Positions 34,317 through 45,123 of a DNA stretch of 64,000 nt are shown here, piece after piece. Numbering within the stretch: the first letter of the stretch is position 1; every line of letters starts with the position of its first letter. The stretch is from the NCBI RefSeq assembly GCF_013416775.1, contig NZ_SZVI01000008.1, positions 95,654 through 159,653 of the forward strand, in the 5' to 3' direction. Position numbers and translations under genes: made by a program. The notes beneath the pieces are model-generated. The model saw only the letters and a program-made list of their open reading frames with translations. It made no database searches and had not been told where the DNA came from. Source of the DNA: Rhodoferax sp. BLA1. Its GTDB lineage: Bacteria > Pseudomonadota > Gammaproteobacteria > Burkholderiales > Burkholderiaceae_C.

Positions 34317-36065
34317 TCACCCTTGCTGGCGTGCCAGCGCGCTCTGGGTGATGCTGTTGAGTGAGCCCCGGGTGCTGATGGCCTGCGGGTCGAGTCGCAG
34401 CTCAATCAGCGTGCCTTGTGGCCGCGCCAGCGCCGCCAGCAACTCTTCCTCAAAGTCTTCGGTGCGGTCGATACACACACTGGCGTAGCCATAGGCCTGG
34501 GCCAGTGCACAGAAGTCCGGGTTGGCCAGGGGTGTGCCAGCCACCCGCTGCGGGTACTCGCGCTCCTGGTGCATGCGAATGGTGCCAAACATGCCGTTGT
34601 TGAGCAGCAGGATGATGCTTTTGGCACCGTGTTGCACGGCTGTGGCCAGTTCCTGCCCGTTCATCAAAAAGTCGCCATCACCGGCGATGGTGAAGGCGGT
34701 GCGCCCGGTGGTGATGGCTGCGGCAATACCGGCAGGCACGCCATACCCCATGGCGCCGTTGGTGGGGGCCAGCTGGGTCTTGTGGCCCTTGGCCAGACCA
34801 TGGAAGCGGAAGTAACGGTGTAACCAGCTGGCAAAGTTGCCCGCGCCATTGGTCAACACCGCATCCTGCGGCAGATGCTGTTGCAACACCGCGATGATTC
34901 TCGGCATGTTGACCAGCCCCTGAGCGCTGTCCTGCGGCAAGTCGGCGATGTGGCTGGGTTGCAGATTGGCCAGGTAGTCGGCGTGGCTGTCGGTTGCCCA
35001 GCTGGCCCAAGGCAGCTCAGCGGGCGCGGGCAAGTCTTTCAGCGCGGCGGCAGCGCTGGTCACGCTGGCCTGGATGGCCAGGTCGGCCTGGAACACCCGG
35101 TTGAGCTCTTCGGCACTGGCATGGATGTGCACCAACGTTTGTTTGGGCCGGGGCGACTGGATCAGGGTGTAGCCACCGCTGGTGATCTCACCCAGACGCG
35201 CGCCGATGGCCAGGATCAGGTCGCTGTCCTGGATGCGTTGGGCCAGCCGGGGGTTGATGCCCAGGCCCACATCCCCCGCATACAGCGGGTGGTGGTTGTC
35301 AAAGGTGTCCTGAAACCGGAACGCATTGCCCACCGGCAGCTGCCAGTGTTCAGCAAAATGCTGCAGCGCCTGCGCCGCTTCGGTTGACCAGCCGCTGCCA
35401 CCAGCAATGACCAGTGGCCGCTTTGCTTTTAAGAGCATCTCACCCAGCAACAACAAGGGCTTGGAGCCCATATCAGCCTCAACAGCGGCCACACGCGGCA
35501 TCACCTGCGACAGCCCAGCCTCGGGCGCCATCACCTGGGCCAACATGTCTTCCGGCAGCACCAGCACCACCGGGCCCGGGCGGCCATTCATGGCGGTGGC
35601 AAAAGCACGCGCCACGTATTCGGGGATGCGTCGGGCGTCGTCAATACGCTCCACCAGCTTGGCCAAACCCCGGGTCGAGGGGCCAAAAAAACTCAGGTAG
35701 TTGAGCTCCTGAAACGCCTCGCGGTCACGCGTGTCGCTGGCCACATCGCCCACAAACAGCACCATCGGTGTGCCGTCCTGGTAGGCGGTGTGCACGCCGA
35801 TGGAGGCATTGGTGGCACCCGGCCCCCGGGTGACAAAACAGACGCCGGGGCGGCGTGTTAACTTGCCATGGGCCTCGGCCATGAAAGCCGCGCCGCCCTC
35901 CTGTCGGTTGATGACAAACTGGATCTGCTCGCGGTACTGGTAAAAACCGTCGAGCACCGCCAGAAAACTCTCGCCCGGCACACCAAAGGCGTGGGTCACG
36001 CCCTGTTCAATCAGACAACGCACCAGCAGGTGCCCGGCAAGGTGGGGGGAAGTGCTTGAATTCAT
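34317..36065 (-). CDS. Acetolactate-synthase-like thiamine-diphosphate enzyme
   Basis: A 582-residue TPP enzyme of the IlvB/benzoylformate-decarboxylase superfamily. The N-terminal pyrimidine domain has GVPGESFLAVLDGF and INRQEGGAAFMAEAHGK with the catalytic Glu. The central domain is FAD/ADP-binding-like. The C-terminal domain has NGAMGYGVPAGIAAAI and the TPP-Mg motif from GDGDFLMNG to LLLNN. It is not a clear biosynthetic IlvB, since no small subunit is nearby. The start ATG at 36065 was chosen because the frame upstream is not family-like. It lies 61 bases after the MFS gene, which may carry its substrate. Confidence 0.85.
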   Translation of the reverse strand: MNSSTSPHLAGHLLVRCLIEQGVTHAFGVPGESFLAVLDGFYQYREQIQFVINRQEGGAAFMAEAHGKLTRRPGVCFVTRGPGATNASIGVHTAYQDGTPMVLFVGDVASDTRDREAFQELNYLSFFGPSTRGLAKLVERIDDARRIPEYVARAFATAMNGRPGPVVLVLPEDMLAQVMAPEAGLSQVMPRVAAVEADMGSKPLLLLGEMLLKAKRPLVIAGGSGWSTEAAQALQHFAEHWQLPVGNAFRFQDTFDNHHPLYAGDVGLGINPRLAQRIQDSDLILAIGARLGEITSGGYTLIQSPRPKQTLVHIHASAEELNRVFQADLAIQASVTSAAAALKDLPAPAELPWASWATDSHADYLANLQPSHIADLPQDSAQGLVNMPRIIAVLQQHLPQDAVLTNGAGNFASWLHRYFRFHGLAKGHKTQLAPTNGAMGYGVPAGIAAAITTGRTAFTIAGDGDFLMNGQELATAVQHGAKSIILLLNNGMFGTIRMHQEREYPQRVAGTPLANPDFCALAQAYGYASVCIDRTEDFEEELLAALARPQGTLIELRLDPQAISTRGSLNSITQSALARQQG

Positions 36066-36126
36066 CGCAATATTGTCCTGCCAAATCCGGCCTGCCCGAG
36101 GCCCCGCAGACGCGCTCGACGCCGAC

Positions 36127-37344
36127 TCAGGCCCGCGCCTGAGTCCGCTGCCCCACCCCCAACGCGGCCACCACACTGAGCAGCAACACAGCGGCCGCCC
36201 CCAGCAACGTGGCGCCATACCAACCCCGGTCCATGAAGGCACCAAACACCAGCGGCGAGATCGCAAAACCGGTGTCCAGCCCCGAATAAACCAGGCCATA
36301 GACCCGGCCGGTGGCGCCTTTGGGTGTGGCTTTTTTGATCATCATGTCGCGCGAGGGGCCACCCACCCCCACCGCAAAACCGGTGCTGGCCAGCACCACC
36401 ATGCTCAGCGTCGGACCAAACAGGCCGGTGCCACACAGCCCGAGCAAGACCGCCGCCGCCGACATGGACAAGGCCACCACCCGATCACTCTGGCGCGCAT
36501 TAGCCGCCACAAAGCCCCCCACAAAGGTGCCCAGCGCACCACACAACATGTACGCGGTGAGGGTGTAAGTGGCGGTCTCGAAACTGATGCCATGCAGCGC
36601 CTTCAAAATCGACACCGAAAAGTTCTGCACCACCGCCAGCGTCATGGTTGAGAGCAAAAAGAAGGCAAAACACCACCACACCACCGGCAGCTTCATGAAG
36701 GCCAGGCTGTGCTCGGCCGGTGTGTCAGCCGCGTGCACAGCCGCCTGGGTGCTGAGTTTGTCGCGGTTGAACAGCAACAAGGTGATGATGGCCAGGTACA
36801 TGATCGCTGCCACCAGGTAGGCACTGCGCCAGCTGTACAGGCTGTTGAGGGTGACAAAAAACACCGGTGCCAGCGCCCAGCCCAGGTTACCGGTGAGGCC
36901 ATGGGCACTGAAGGCGTGGCCCAGCCGGGACGCTGAGACACGCTGGTTCAGTATCGTGAAGTCCACCGGGTGAAAGGTGGCATTGGCCAGCCCAGCCATC
37001 GCCGCCACCACCAACAAGCTGCTGTAACCGGTGGCCTGCGACGCCACCAGGCAGGCCAGCACAAACAGGCCCAGCGCCGCAAACAACATTGGCCGGGCAC
37101 CAAGCTTGTCCACCACAAATCCGGCCGAGGCCTGACCCACACCGGAAACCACAAAAAACGTGCTCGTCAGCAGCCCCAGCTGCGAAAAACTCAGGCCAAA
37201 CTCGGTCATGAACACCGGAAACAGTGGCACCAGCAAGAGATGGCCAAAGTGCGAGGCCGCGTGGGCCAGCCCAACCAGGCCAATGATGGCAGCGTCTTGT
37301 TGCAGGGGGACGGGGGTGGGGAGCGTGTGGGTGGCAGAGGTCAT
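36127..37344 (-). CDS. Major facilitator superfamily transporter
   Basis: A 405-residue protein with twelve predicted membrane segments. The N-terminal GLAHAASHFGHLLLVPLFPVF and STFFVVSGVGQASAGFVVDKLGARP (motif A loop) mark an MFS carrier. The charge in VDKLGARP fits the conserved D-x-x-G-R pattern. The substrate is unknown. It precedes the TPP enzyme on the same strand, and the two may form an operon. Confidence 0.88.
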   Translation of the reverse strand: MTSATHTLPTPVPLQQDAAIIGLVGLAHAASHFGHLLLVPLFPVFMTEFGLSFSQLGLLTSTFFVVSGVGQASAGFVVDKLGARPMLFAALGLFVLACLVASQATGYSSLLVVAAMAGLANATFHPVDFTILNQRVSASRLGHAFSAHGLTGNLGWALAPVFFVTLNSLYSWRSAYLVAAIMYLAIITLLLFNRDKLSTQAAVHAADTPAEHSLAFMKLPVVWWCFAFFLLSTMTLAVVQNFSVSILKALHGISFETATYTLTAYMLCGALGTFVGGFVAANARQSDRVVALSMSAAAVLLGLCGTGLFGPTLSMVVLASTGFAVGVGGPSRDMMIKKATPKGATGRVYGLVYSGLDTGFAISPLVFGAFMDRGWYGATLLGAAAVLLLSVVAALGVGQRTQARA

Positions 37345-37398
37345 GCGGCGATGTTATCGGCATCACCGAACCAAGCACCCGCGCTCAGGCGAAGCCCC

Positions 37399-39009
37399 TC
37401 AGGCCCGTTGCAGGCGCGCCAGCATCAGTGAATAGCTGTAAAACTTCTTGTTGCCAGGGTTGATCTCGCGCACCCGGGCCAGCAGCTCGCGGGCCTCGGC
37501 CGCCAGGGTGCCGTCATAACCAGCCTGGCGCATCTGGGCAATCAGCAGGCCACACAGGTTGAGGAGCATCACCTCGCTGCTCGGCAGTTTGGCCAGGGCC
37601 TCGCGCAATAACTTGGCCCCTTGCTGGAACTGCCCCTGCTTGGCCAGCATCACCCCCTGGTTGTTGATGTCAATGACTTCCTGGCGTGCGCTCTGGATCA
37701 GGGCCTGGCCGACATCGGCCAGTTGCTCGGCCTCAAACAGGCTTGCCACCGCACGCGAGAGCTGGGCGTTTTCATGGTTGTTCTTGATCACCTCACCCAG
37801 CAACTGGCAGGCCTTGTCGAGTTGCCCCAGTTTCAGGTGGGAGCGGGCCATGTCCAGCATCAGTTCCGGGCTGAGTTTGCCGTCCAGCTGGGTCACCAGC
37901 TTCTCGGCGGCCTGCATGGCAGCCTGGGCCTTGTCGGCCTGCCCGATCTTCTGGTAGATGCGGCTCTCGGTCACAGCGGTCTGCAGGGACGCCACCGGGT
38001 TGTAACGGAAATCGGTCTTGCTGCGCTTGAGCACATTCAGCGCCTCTTGTGACTCACCTTTGTCGAGCAGCACGTCGGCCAGCTTGGCATACACCGTCGC
38101 GTTTTTCTGGCTCGAGTGTTCACTGATCTTGATGTTTTTCTCAAAAGCCGCCTGAGCCAGATCCAGTTCACCATTCTTCAAGGCGGTGTCACCCAGGTTG
38201 TGTTGCCGCACCGGTGAGTTGGGCGAGAGCTTGACCGCCTCCAGCAGCACCTGCTGCGCCTGTCGGGTGTCACCCATGGCCTCATGGGTTTTGGCCAGCC
38301 AGTCCGCTGCTTCGATGTACATCGGGTTGTCAACCAGCACCTGCTGAAACAGGGCGACGGCACCGGCCAAGTCACCGGTGTAGAACTGCAGCTTGCCCAG
38401 CCCGGTGGCGGCCCAGGCCAGGTTGCGCTGTGCCAGCACCCACTCGTAGACCGAGCGTGCGGCATCAAAGTCACCCAGAGTCAGCAGCAGGTCACTCTTG
38501 ATGCGCAGCACCTCATGCACAGGGGTGGCCTGGCTGCTGACCAACTGGTCACACTGGGCCAGCGCCGCGACAAAATCCTTGGCACGGATGGCTGCCTCGA
38601 TACCACCAAGCGACTGTTTACGCGCCATGAGTTTTTCCAGGCGGCTTTGCAACAGCGCCTGGTTGATCGGTTTGAGCAGGTAATCGTCGGGTTTGATCTC
38701 GGCCGCCCCCATCACCATCTCGGCGGTTTTTTCGGCGGTGACAATGACCCAGATGGTGGAGACACCAATCAGACCCCGTGTGCGGGCCTCTTCCAGCACC
38801 TGCTGGCCGTTCGCCCCCGGGCCCAGGTTATAGTCACAGATGACGATGTCGTATTTGCTGCTCATCAGGTGGCTGATAGCGTCCCGGCCATGGCAGGCGG
38901 TGTCGACCCGGGTCATGCCCATCGACTTGACAAAGTCGCGCAGCATGGTGCGCATACTCTGGAAATCGTCAACGATCAGGGTGTTGGCTTGCTGCAGCGA
39001 TAGCGCCAT
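37399..39009 (-). CDS. Response regulator with C-terminal TPR repeats
   Basis: A 536-residue protein. Residues 1-125 form a receiver with Asp14/15, phospho-Asp59 (IVICDYNLGPG) and Lys113 (YLLKPIN). The rest is a chain of tetratricopeptide repeats, such as ATGLGKLQFYTGDLAGAVALFQQ and HNLGDTALKNGELDLAQAAFEK. Output would be through protein binding. The kinase gene upstream (39034) lies 24 bases away on the same strand and is the probable partner. Confidence 0.9.
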   Translation of the reverse strand: MALSLQQANTLIVDDFQSMRTMLRDFVKSMGMTRVDTACHGRDAISHLMSSKYDIVICDYNLGPGANGQQVLEEARTRGLIGVSTIWVIVTAEKTAEMVMGAAEIKPDDYLLKPINQALLQSRLEKLMARKQSLGGIEAAIRAKDFVAALAQCDQLVSSQATPVHEVLRIKSDLLLTLGDFDAARSVYEWVLAQRNLAWAATGLGKLQFYTGDLAGAVALFQQVLVDNPMYIEAADWLAKTHEAMGDTRQAQQVLLEAVKLSPNSPVRQHNLGDTALKNGELDLAQAAFEKNIKISEHSSQKNATVYAKLADVLLDKGESQEALNVLKRSKTDFRYNPVASLQTAVTESRIYQKIGQADKAQAAMQAAEKLVTQLDGKLSPELMLDMARSHLKLGQLDKACQLLGEVIKNNHENAQLSRAVASLFEAEQLADVGQALIQSARQEVIDINNQGVMLAKQGQFQQGAKLLREALAKLPSSEVMLLNLCGLLIAQMRQAGYDGTLAAEARELLARVREINPGNKKFYSYSLMLARLQRA

Positions 39010-39033
39010 GGATATCTTTCAACGCGTGCCGGT

Positions 39034-39726
39034 TCAGGGCAGGGTCACGACAAAACACCCGCCTCCATACACGCCACCGTTCTCGATGCGCAGCGTGCCG
39101 TGCCGACCCTGGTTCTGGTGCAGGTGCGCGACCTGGGCCGAGAAGTAAAAACCCAGGCCGGTGCTGCCGTTGAAAAAATTGACGCCTTTGGGGGCTGCCA
39201 CCGCGTCGTGGCTGAGCATGGACGCCGGGTAACCGGGGCCGTTGTCTTCGAGGCGCAAGGTCAGTTGGCCATCGGCCACATCAGCGGCCACACGGATGTT
39301 GTCGCGGGTGTAGTGGCAGGCGTTGTTGAGCGCGTTGAGTAACACACCGGTCATCAGGTCACGGTCAAAGTACCAGTCCAGCTGAGCCGGGCAGTCCACC
39401 GTCAGACGGATGCCCTTGAACGCCAGCACCGAGCGGATGTGAAGCACCGCCTCGTTGATCAGCTCTGCCACCGACAACTCGCGAATGTCCAGCGGGTAGG
39501 TGGATTTGCCAAACTTGTACAAACTGAGCAGTTGGATCAGGTTGGCGTTGACCCGGTGTGCCTGCGCCATCACCCCCACCAGGCTGTTGCAAGTATCCAG
39601 ATCACCACGTGCTTTGGCGTCCTGCGCCAACTGCTCCAGCGCATGCACCTGCACATTCACCGAATTTTTCATGTCGTGCATCGATGACGCCATCAAATCG
39701 GTGAAGCTGATCTCGTCTTGTGGCAT
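39034..39726 (-). CDS. Small soluble histidine kinase without sensor domain
   Basis: A 230-residue kinase core. The His is in SMHDMKNSVNVQVHALEQL, followed by a HATPase with NALNNACHYTRDN (N-box), DNGPGYP (G1) and NGSTGLGFYFSAQVAHLH (G2). No input domain or membrane segment is present, so it must be controlled by other proteins or phosphorylate the REC-TPR protein on demand. Confidence 0.88.
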   Translation of the reverse strand: MPQDEISFTDLMASSMHDMKNSVNVQVHALEQLAQDAKARGDLDTCNSLVGVMAQAHRVNANLIQLLSLYKFGKSTYPLDIRELSVAELINEAVLHIRSVLAFKGIRLTVDCPAQLDWYFDRDLMTGVLLNALNNACHYTRDNIRVAADVADGQLTLRLEDNGPGYPASMLSHDAVAAPKGVNFFNGSTGLGFYFSAQVAHLHQNQGRHGTLRIENGGVYGGGCFVVTLP

Positions 39727-39879
39727 GGCACGGTGGCCTGGTTGCAGCAGGCGGCGGGTGGATGACGTTTGATTTTAGGGACAAACCCAGTGACCCAGAC
39801 TGGCCAGCCCGGGCACCCAGCTGCTGGCTAGACTCGGAACTGTTGCCGCATTGGCACAGCTTTTCAAGCGAGTTTTTTC

Positions 39880-40347
39880 ATGCCACCCCAACCCGACAGC
39901 AGCAGCGCCGCGCTGATAAAACACATCCTCAGCGAATTCCACGAAGGCCATCGCCGTGACCTGCCGGCCCTGATCAACCTGGCGCGCCAGCTGCCCGCCA
40001 CGGGGGCCGCGCCGTCATTTGCTGACGAGTTGCAGGCTTTGATGCTGGACCTGGAGGCGCACATGTTCAAGGAGGAAATGCGCCTGTTCCCGATGATGGA
40101 ACAAGGCGGCAACACCCTGATTGGCCTGCTGATCGGCGACATGGAGCAAGAGCACGCGCGCCACAGCCAGCACACGCCGCAGATGACCGCACGCCTGGCC
40201 GCGCTGCAGGTGCCACCCGACCACCAGGCCACGTTGAACGCCCTCAGAACCGGTTGGCAAGCCTTTTTGGCCGAGCTGGCCCAACATGTGGCCGCCGAAG
40301 ACAACGGACTTTTCCTGATGTTCAAGACCCCCGTCACCGATGTATAA
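39880..40347 (+). CDS. Hemerythrin-like (HHE) di-iron protein
   Basis: A 155-residue helical protein. His and Glu ligands lie in LIKHILSEFHEGHRRDLP, EAHMFKEEMRLFP, DMEQEHARHSQHTPQM and ELAQHVAAEDNGLF, the pattern of YtfE/RIC-type hemerythrins without the N-terminal ScdA domain. Such proteins bind O2 or NO or help repair iron-sulfur clusters. It diverges from the small kinase gene. Confidence 0.9.
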   Translation: MPPQPDSSSAALIKHILSEFHEGHRRDLPALINLARQLPATGAAPSFADELQALMLDLEAHMFKEEMRLFPMMEQGGNTLIGLLIGDMEQEHARHSQHTPQMTARLAALQVPPDHQATLNALRTGWQAFLAELAQHVAAEDNGLFLMFKTPVTDV

Positions 40348-40411
40348 AACCACCTGGCACTCAGGATGACGTCTTAACCCACAGCCGCACGCGCGGCGAT
40401 GAGGAGAGCCC

Positions 40412-41107
40412 ATGTCGATCACCATCACCGCCCAACACCTCGCCGCCATTGCCGGGCGCCGCACCAACCTGATGGCCGCGCTGGCCGACTGGCTCAACCA
40501 GTTGTGCCCACAGTACGAGATCGACACACCTCAGGAGTTTTGCCAGTTTCTGGCGCAGGCCTGCCACGAGACGGACCATTTTGTGACGCTGCGCGAATAC
40601 GCCTCAGGCCGCGCCTACGAGGGCCGGGCCGACCTGGGCAACACCCAGCCCGGTGACGGTGTGCGCTTCAAAGGGCGCGGCATTTTCCAGACCACCGGGC
40701 GTGCCAACTACCTGCAACTGGGCATCAAAAAGGGCCGCCGCGACCTGTTCATCAACAACCCGGCACTGCTGGAGCAGCCCGAGTACGCTGTCTGGAGCGC
40801 CTGCGAATACTGGCGCACACGTGGCCTCAACGACATCGCCAACCATGCTGATAGCGATGTGCTCAAGAAAAAATATCGGGGCAAGATCATCGATGTATCA
40901 CCGTTGGAATACATCAGCCTGGCCATCAACGGGGGTTACAACGGGATGGAGGATCGCAAAAAGTTTTATGCCAAGGCGCAGCAGGTGTTGGTGGCAACCG
41001 AGGTGGCGCCCGCACCGCGTGGACGACCTGCAACACCCGCCAAAGCCAAACGTCTCAAACTCGCCAGCCCCAGGCGCCGCAGCAAAGCGCCCGTCGCCCC
41101 GGTGTGA
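40412..41107 (+). CDS. GH19 chitinase/endolysin-like lysozyme
   Basis: A 231-residue protein. The fold is that of glycoside hydrolase family 19: FLAQACHETDHFVTLREYASGRAYEGR with likely catalytic Glu residues, FKGRGIFQTTGRANY, and a C-terminal INGGYNG segment. No signal peptide is visible. Residues from about 195 form a basic, Pro/Ala-rich tail (PRGRPATPAKAKRLK). Similar proteins are phage endolysins, but no phage genes surround it. Confidence 0.85.
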   Translation: MSITITAQHLAAIAGRRTNLMAALADWLNQLCPQYEIDTPQEFCQFLAQACHETDHFVTLREYASGRAYEGRADLGNTQPGDGVRFKGRGIFQTTGRANYLQLGIKKGRRDLFINNPALLEQPEYAVWSACEYWRTRGLNDIANHADSDVLKKKYRGKIIDVSPLEYISLAINGGYNGMEDRKKFYAKAQQVLVATEVAPAPRGRPATPAKAKRLKLASPRRRSKAPVAPV

Positions 41108-41108
41108 C

Positions 41109-41177
41109 GCTATCAAACTATAAAATCAAGAGCTACTAGCCCTTATTTAATAAGGGCTAGTAGCCTATTTTTCATAT
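41109..41177. repeat. Palindromic dispersed element, copy R8, between converging genes
   Basis: The core CTACTAGCCCTTATT-T-AATAAGGGCTAGTAG (41133-41163) is a perfect 15-bp inverted repeat. Flanks TATCAAACTATAAAATCAAG and CCTATTTTTCATAT also match the family's AT-rich ends. It stands between the GH19 gene and clpB, where it may double as a terminator. Confidence 0.9.
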
Positions 41178-41190
41178 ATCCCGACCGCAG

Positions 41191-43806
<2,616 letters not shown>

Positions 43807-43837
43807 GGCGCACTCCAAACAAAGTGAATTGCTTCAC

Positions 43838-43866
43838 ACATGGGGGCCTTGTTGGTGCTTTCAAGC
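43838..43866 (-). promoter_or_regulatory. Sigma-32 heat-shock promoter of clpB
   Basis: On the reverse strand CTTGAAA (43859-43865) and CCCCAT (43840-43845) are separated by 13 bases, as in the RpoH consensus. It lies about 35 bases upstream of the clpB ATG. Confidence 0.92.
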
Positions 43867-43881
43867 GCTGGAGGGCGCACT

Positions 43882-43921
43882 CTCGTCTTGTGAGAGGTAA
43901 TCTACGGGCTCACAAGACGAG
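43882..43921. terminator. Hairpin after the metallo-hydrolase gene
   Basis: CTCGTCTTGTGAG and CTCACAAGACGAG are perfect 13-bp arms with a 14-base loop. The hairpin follows the stop at 43925 of the leftward gene and precedes the clpB promoter. It lacks a T-run, so termination is uncertain; it could instead be a binding site. Confidence 0.5.
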
Positions 43922-43924
43922 CCG

Positions 43925-45052
43925 TCAGCGCTGCGGGAGTGCCTCCCACCACGCCGAGAATCTCTGCGCCCGGCCATCCAGGTAGATAGGGCGGCCGATT
44001 TCTGGTGTCCACAAGGCGTAGCTGCGCCCTTGGCTCGCGGCAGTGATACGTTTGAACGGCTCATCCCAGTCATGGGGCGAGATCGAGAAACGCCCGACGT
44101 GTCCGGGTGTCAACGCTTTGGCCCGCAGATCGTCAGCCGCGTGGGTGGCCTGCTCAGGGTTCATGTGGACATTGGCCCAACGCGGATCGTATTGCCCAGC
44201 GTCCAACGCCACCCAGTCGAACGGACCCAAGCGCCGCCCAATCTCGGCAAAGTGCGGCGCGTAGCCTGAATCGCCGCTGAAGAAGATGCGGCGCTGCGGT
44301 GACACCAGTGCAAAGCCAACCCATAAGGATTTGTCGCGGGTGAACGAGCGTCCAGAAAAATGCCGCGCCGGGGTGACTTGGATTTGCAGTTCCGGCACCG
44401 GATGCACGGTCGCGTACCAGTCGGCCTCTTGCACGGCACGTTTGTCGTAGCCCCAGGCCTCGAAATGCGCGCCCACACCCAACCCCGTCACCACCTGCTT
44501 GACCTTGGGCTGCAGCGCCTGGATGCTCGGGTAATCCAGATGGTCATAGTGATCGTGGGTAATCAGCAGAAGGTCAATCTCCGGCATATCGTTTGCCGTA
44601 TAGATGCTGGTGCCGTCGAAGGCCGTGTTGACCATCGGCACCGGTGCGGCGTTGGTGCTGAACACCGGGTCGATCAAGATGCGTTGCCCACCCAGTTGCA
44701 CAAAATAGGACGAGTGGCCCAGCCAGATCACCAGATCCTCTTTGACATCCAGCGCCTTCAGATCGGTTTTGAGTACTGGCAGCGCGCTTGGTGGACGGGG
44801 CTGGCCTTCTGGCCCAAAGAGGCTCTCCATCCACATCGAGAACTCGGATTGATCGGTGGTGCTCAGCGGCGAGTCAATCTGGTTGACAAAGACACCGTTG
44901 GCAAAGTTGGGCGACCGCGCTGTGCGTGCCAACCGCTCACCCTCGGGCAAGTGTCCAAACAACGGATGCTGCAAATAGGCGGCGATGGCAGCAACGGCCA
45001 AGACCCCAACAAGGGCCAAAACTTGAAACAGGCGCAAGCTGGTTTTTTTCAT
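43925..45052 (-). CDS. Membrane-anchored metallo-beta-lactamase-fold hydrolase
   Basis: A 375-residue protein of the UlaG/NAPE-PLD-like MBL group. An N-terminal membrane segment (LFQVLALVGVLAVAAIAAYL) is followed by the fold with VIWLGHSSYFVQLGG, the metal motif THDHYDHLDYP, TPARHFSGR and SGDSGYAPHF, and a later GHVGRFS-containing segment. The site faces the periplasm if the N-terminus is an anchor. Last gene of the leftward cassette behind the divergent LysR gene. Confidence 0.9.
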   Translation of the reverse strand: MKKTSLRLFQVLALVGVLAVAAIAAYLQHPLFGHLPEGERLARTARSPNFANGVFVNQIDSPLSTTDQSEFSMWMESLFGPEGQPRPPSALPVLKTDLKALDVKEDLVIWLGHSSYFVQLGGQRILIDPVFSTNAAPVPMVNTAFDGTSIYTANDMPEIDLLLITHDHYDHLDYPSIQALQPKVKQVVTGLGVGAHFEAWGYDKRAVQEADWYATVHPVPELQIQVTPARHFSGRSFTRDKSLWVGFALVSPQRRIFFSGDSGYAPHFAEIGRRLGPFDWVALDAGQYDPRWANVHMNPEQATHAADDLRAKALTPGHVGRFSISPHDWDEPFKRITAASQGRSYALWTPEIGRPIYLDGRAQRFSAWWEALPQR

Positions 45053-45123
45053 TCAAAGACGTGGGGATCTGCAAAAGCCCAAGGACGGGCGCAGTGCCGT
45101 CCTTGGGCCTGGGTGGTTGAACA

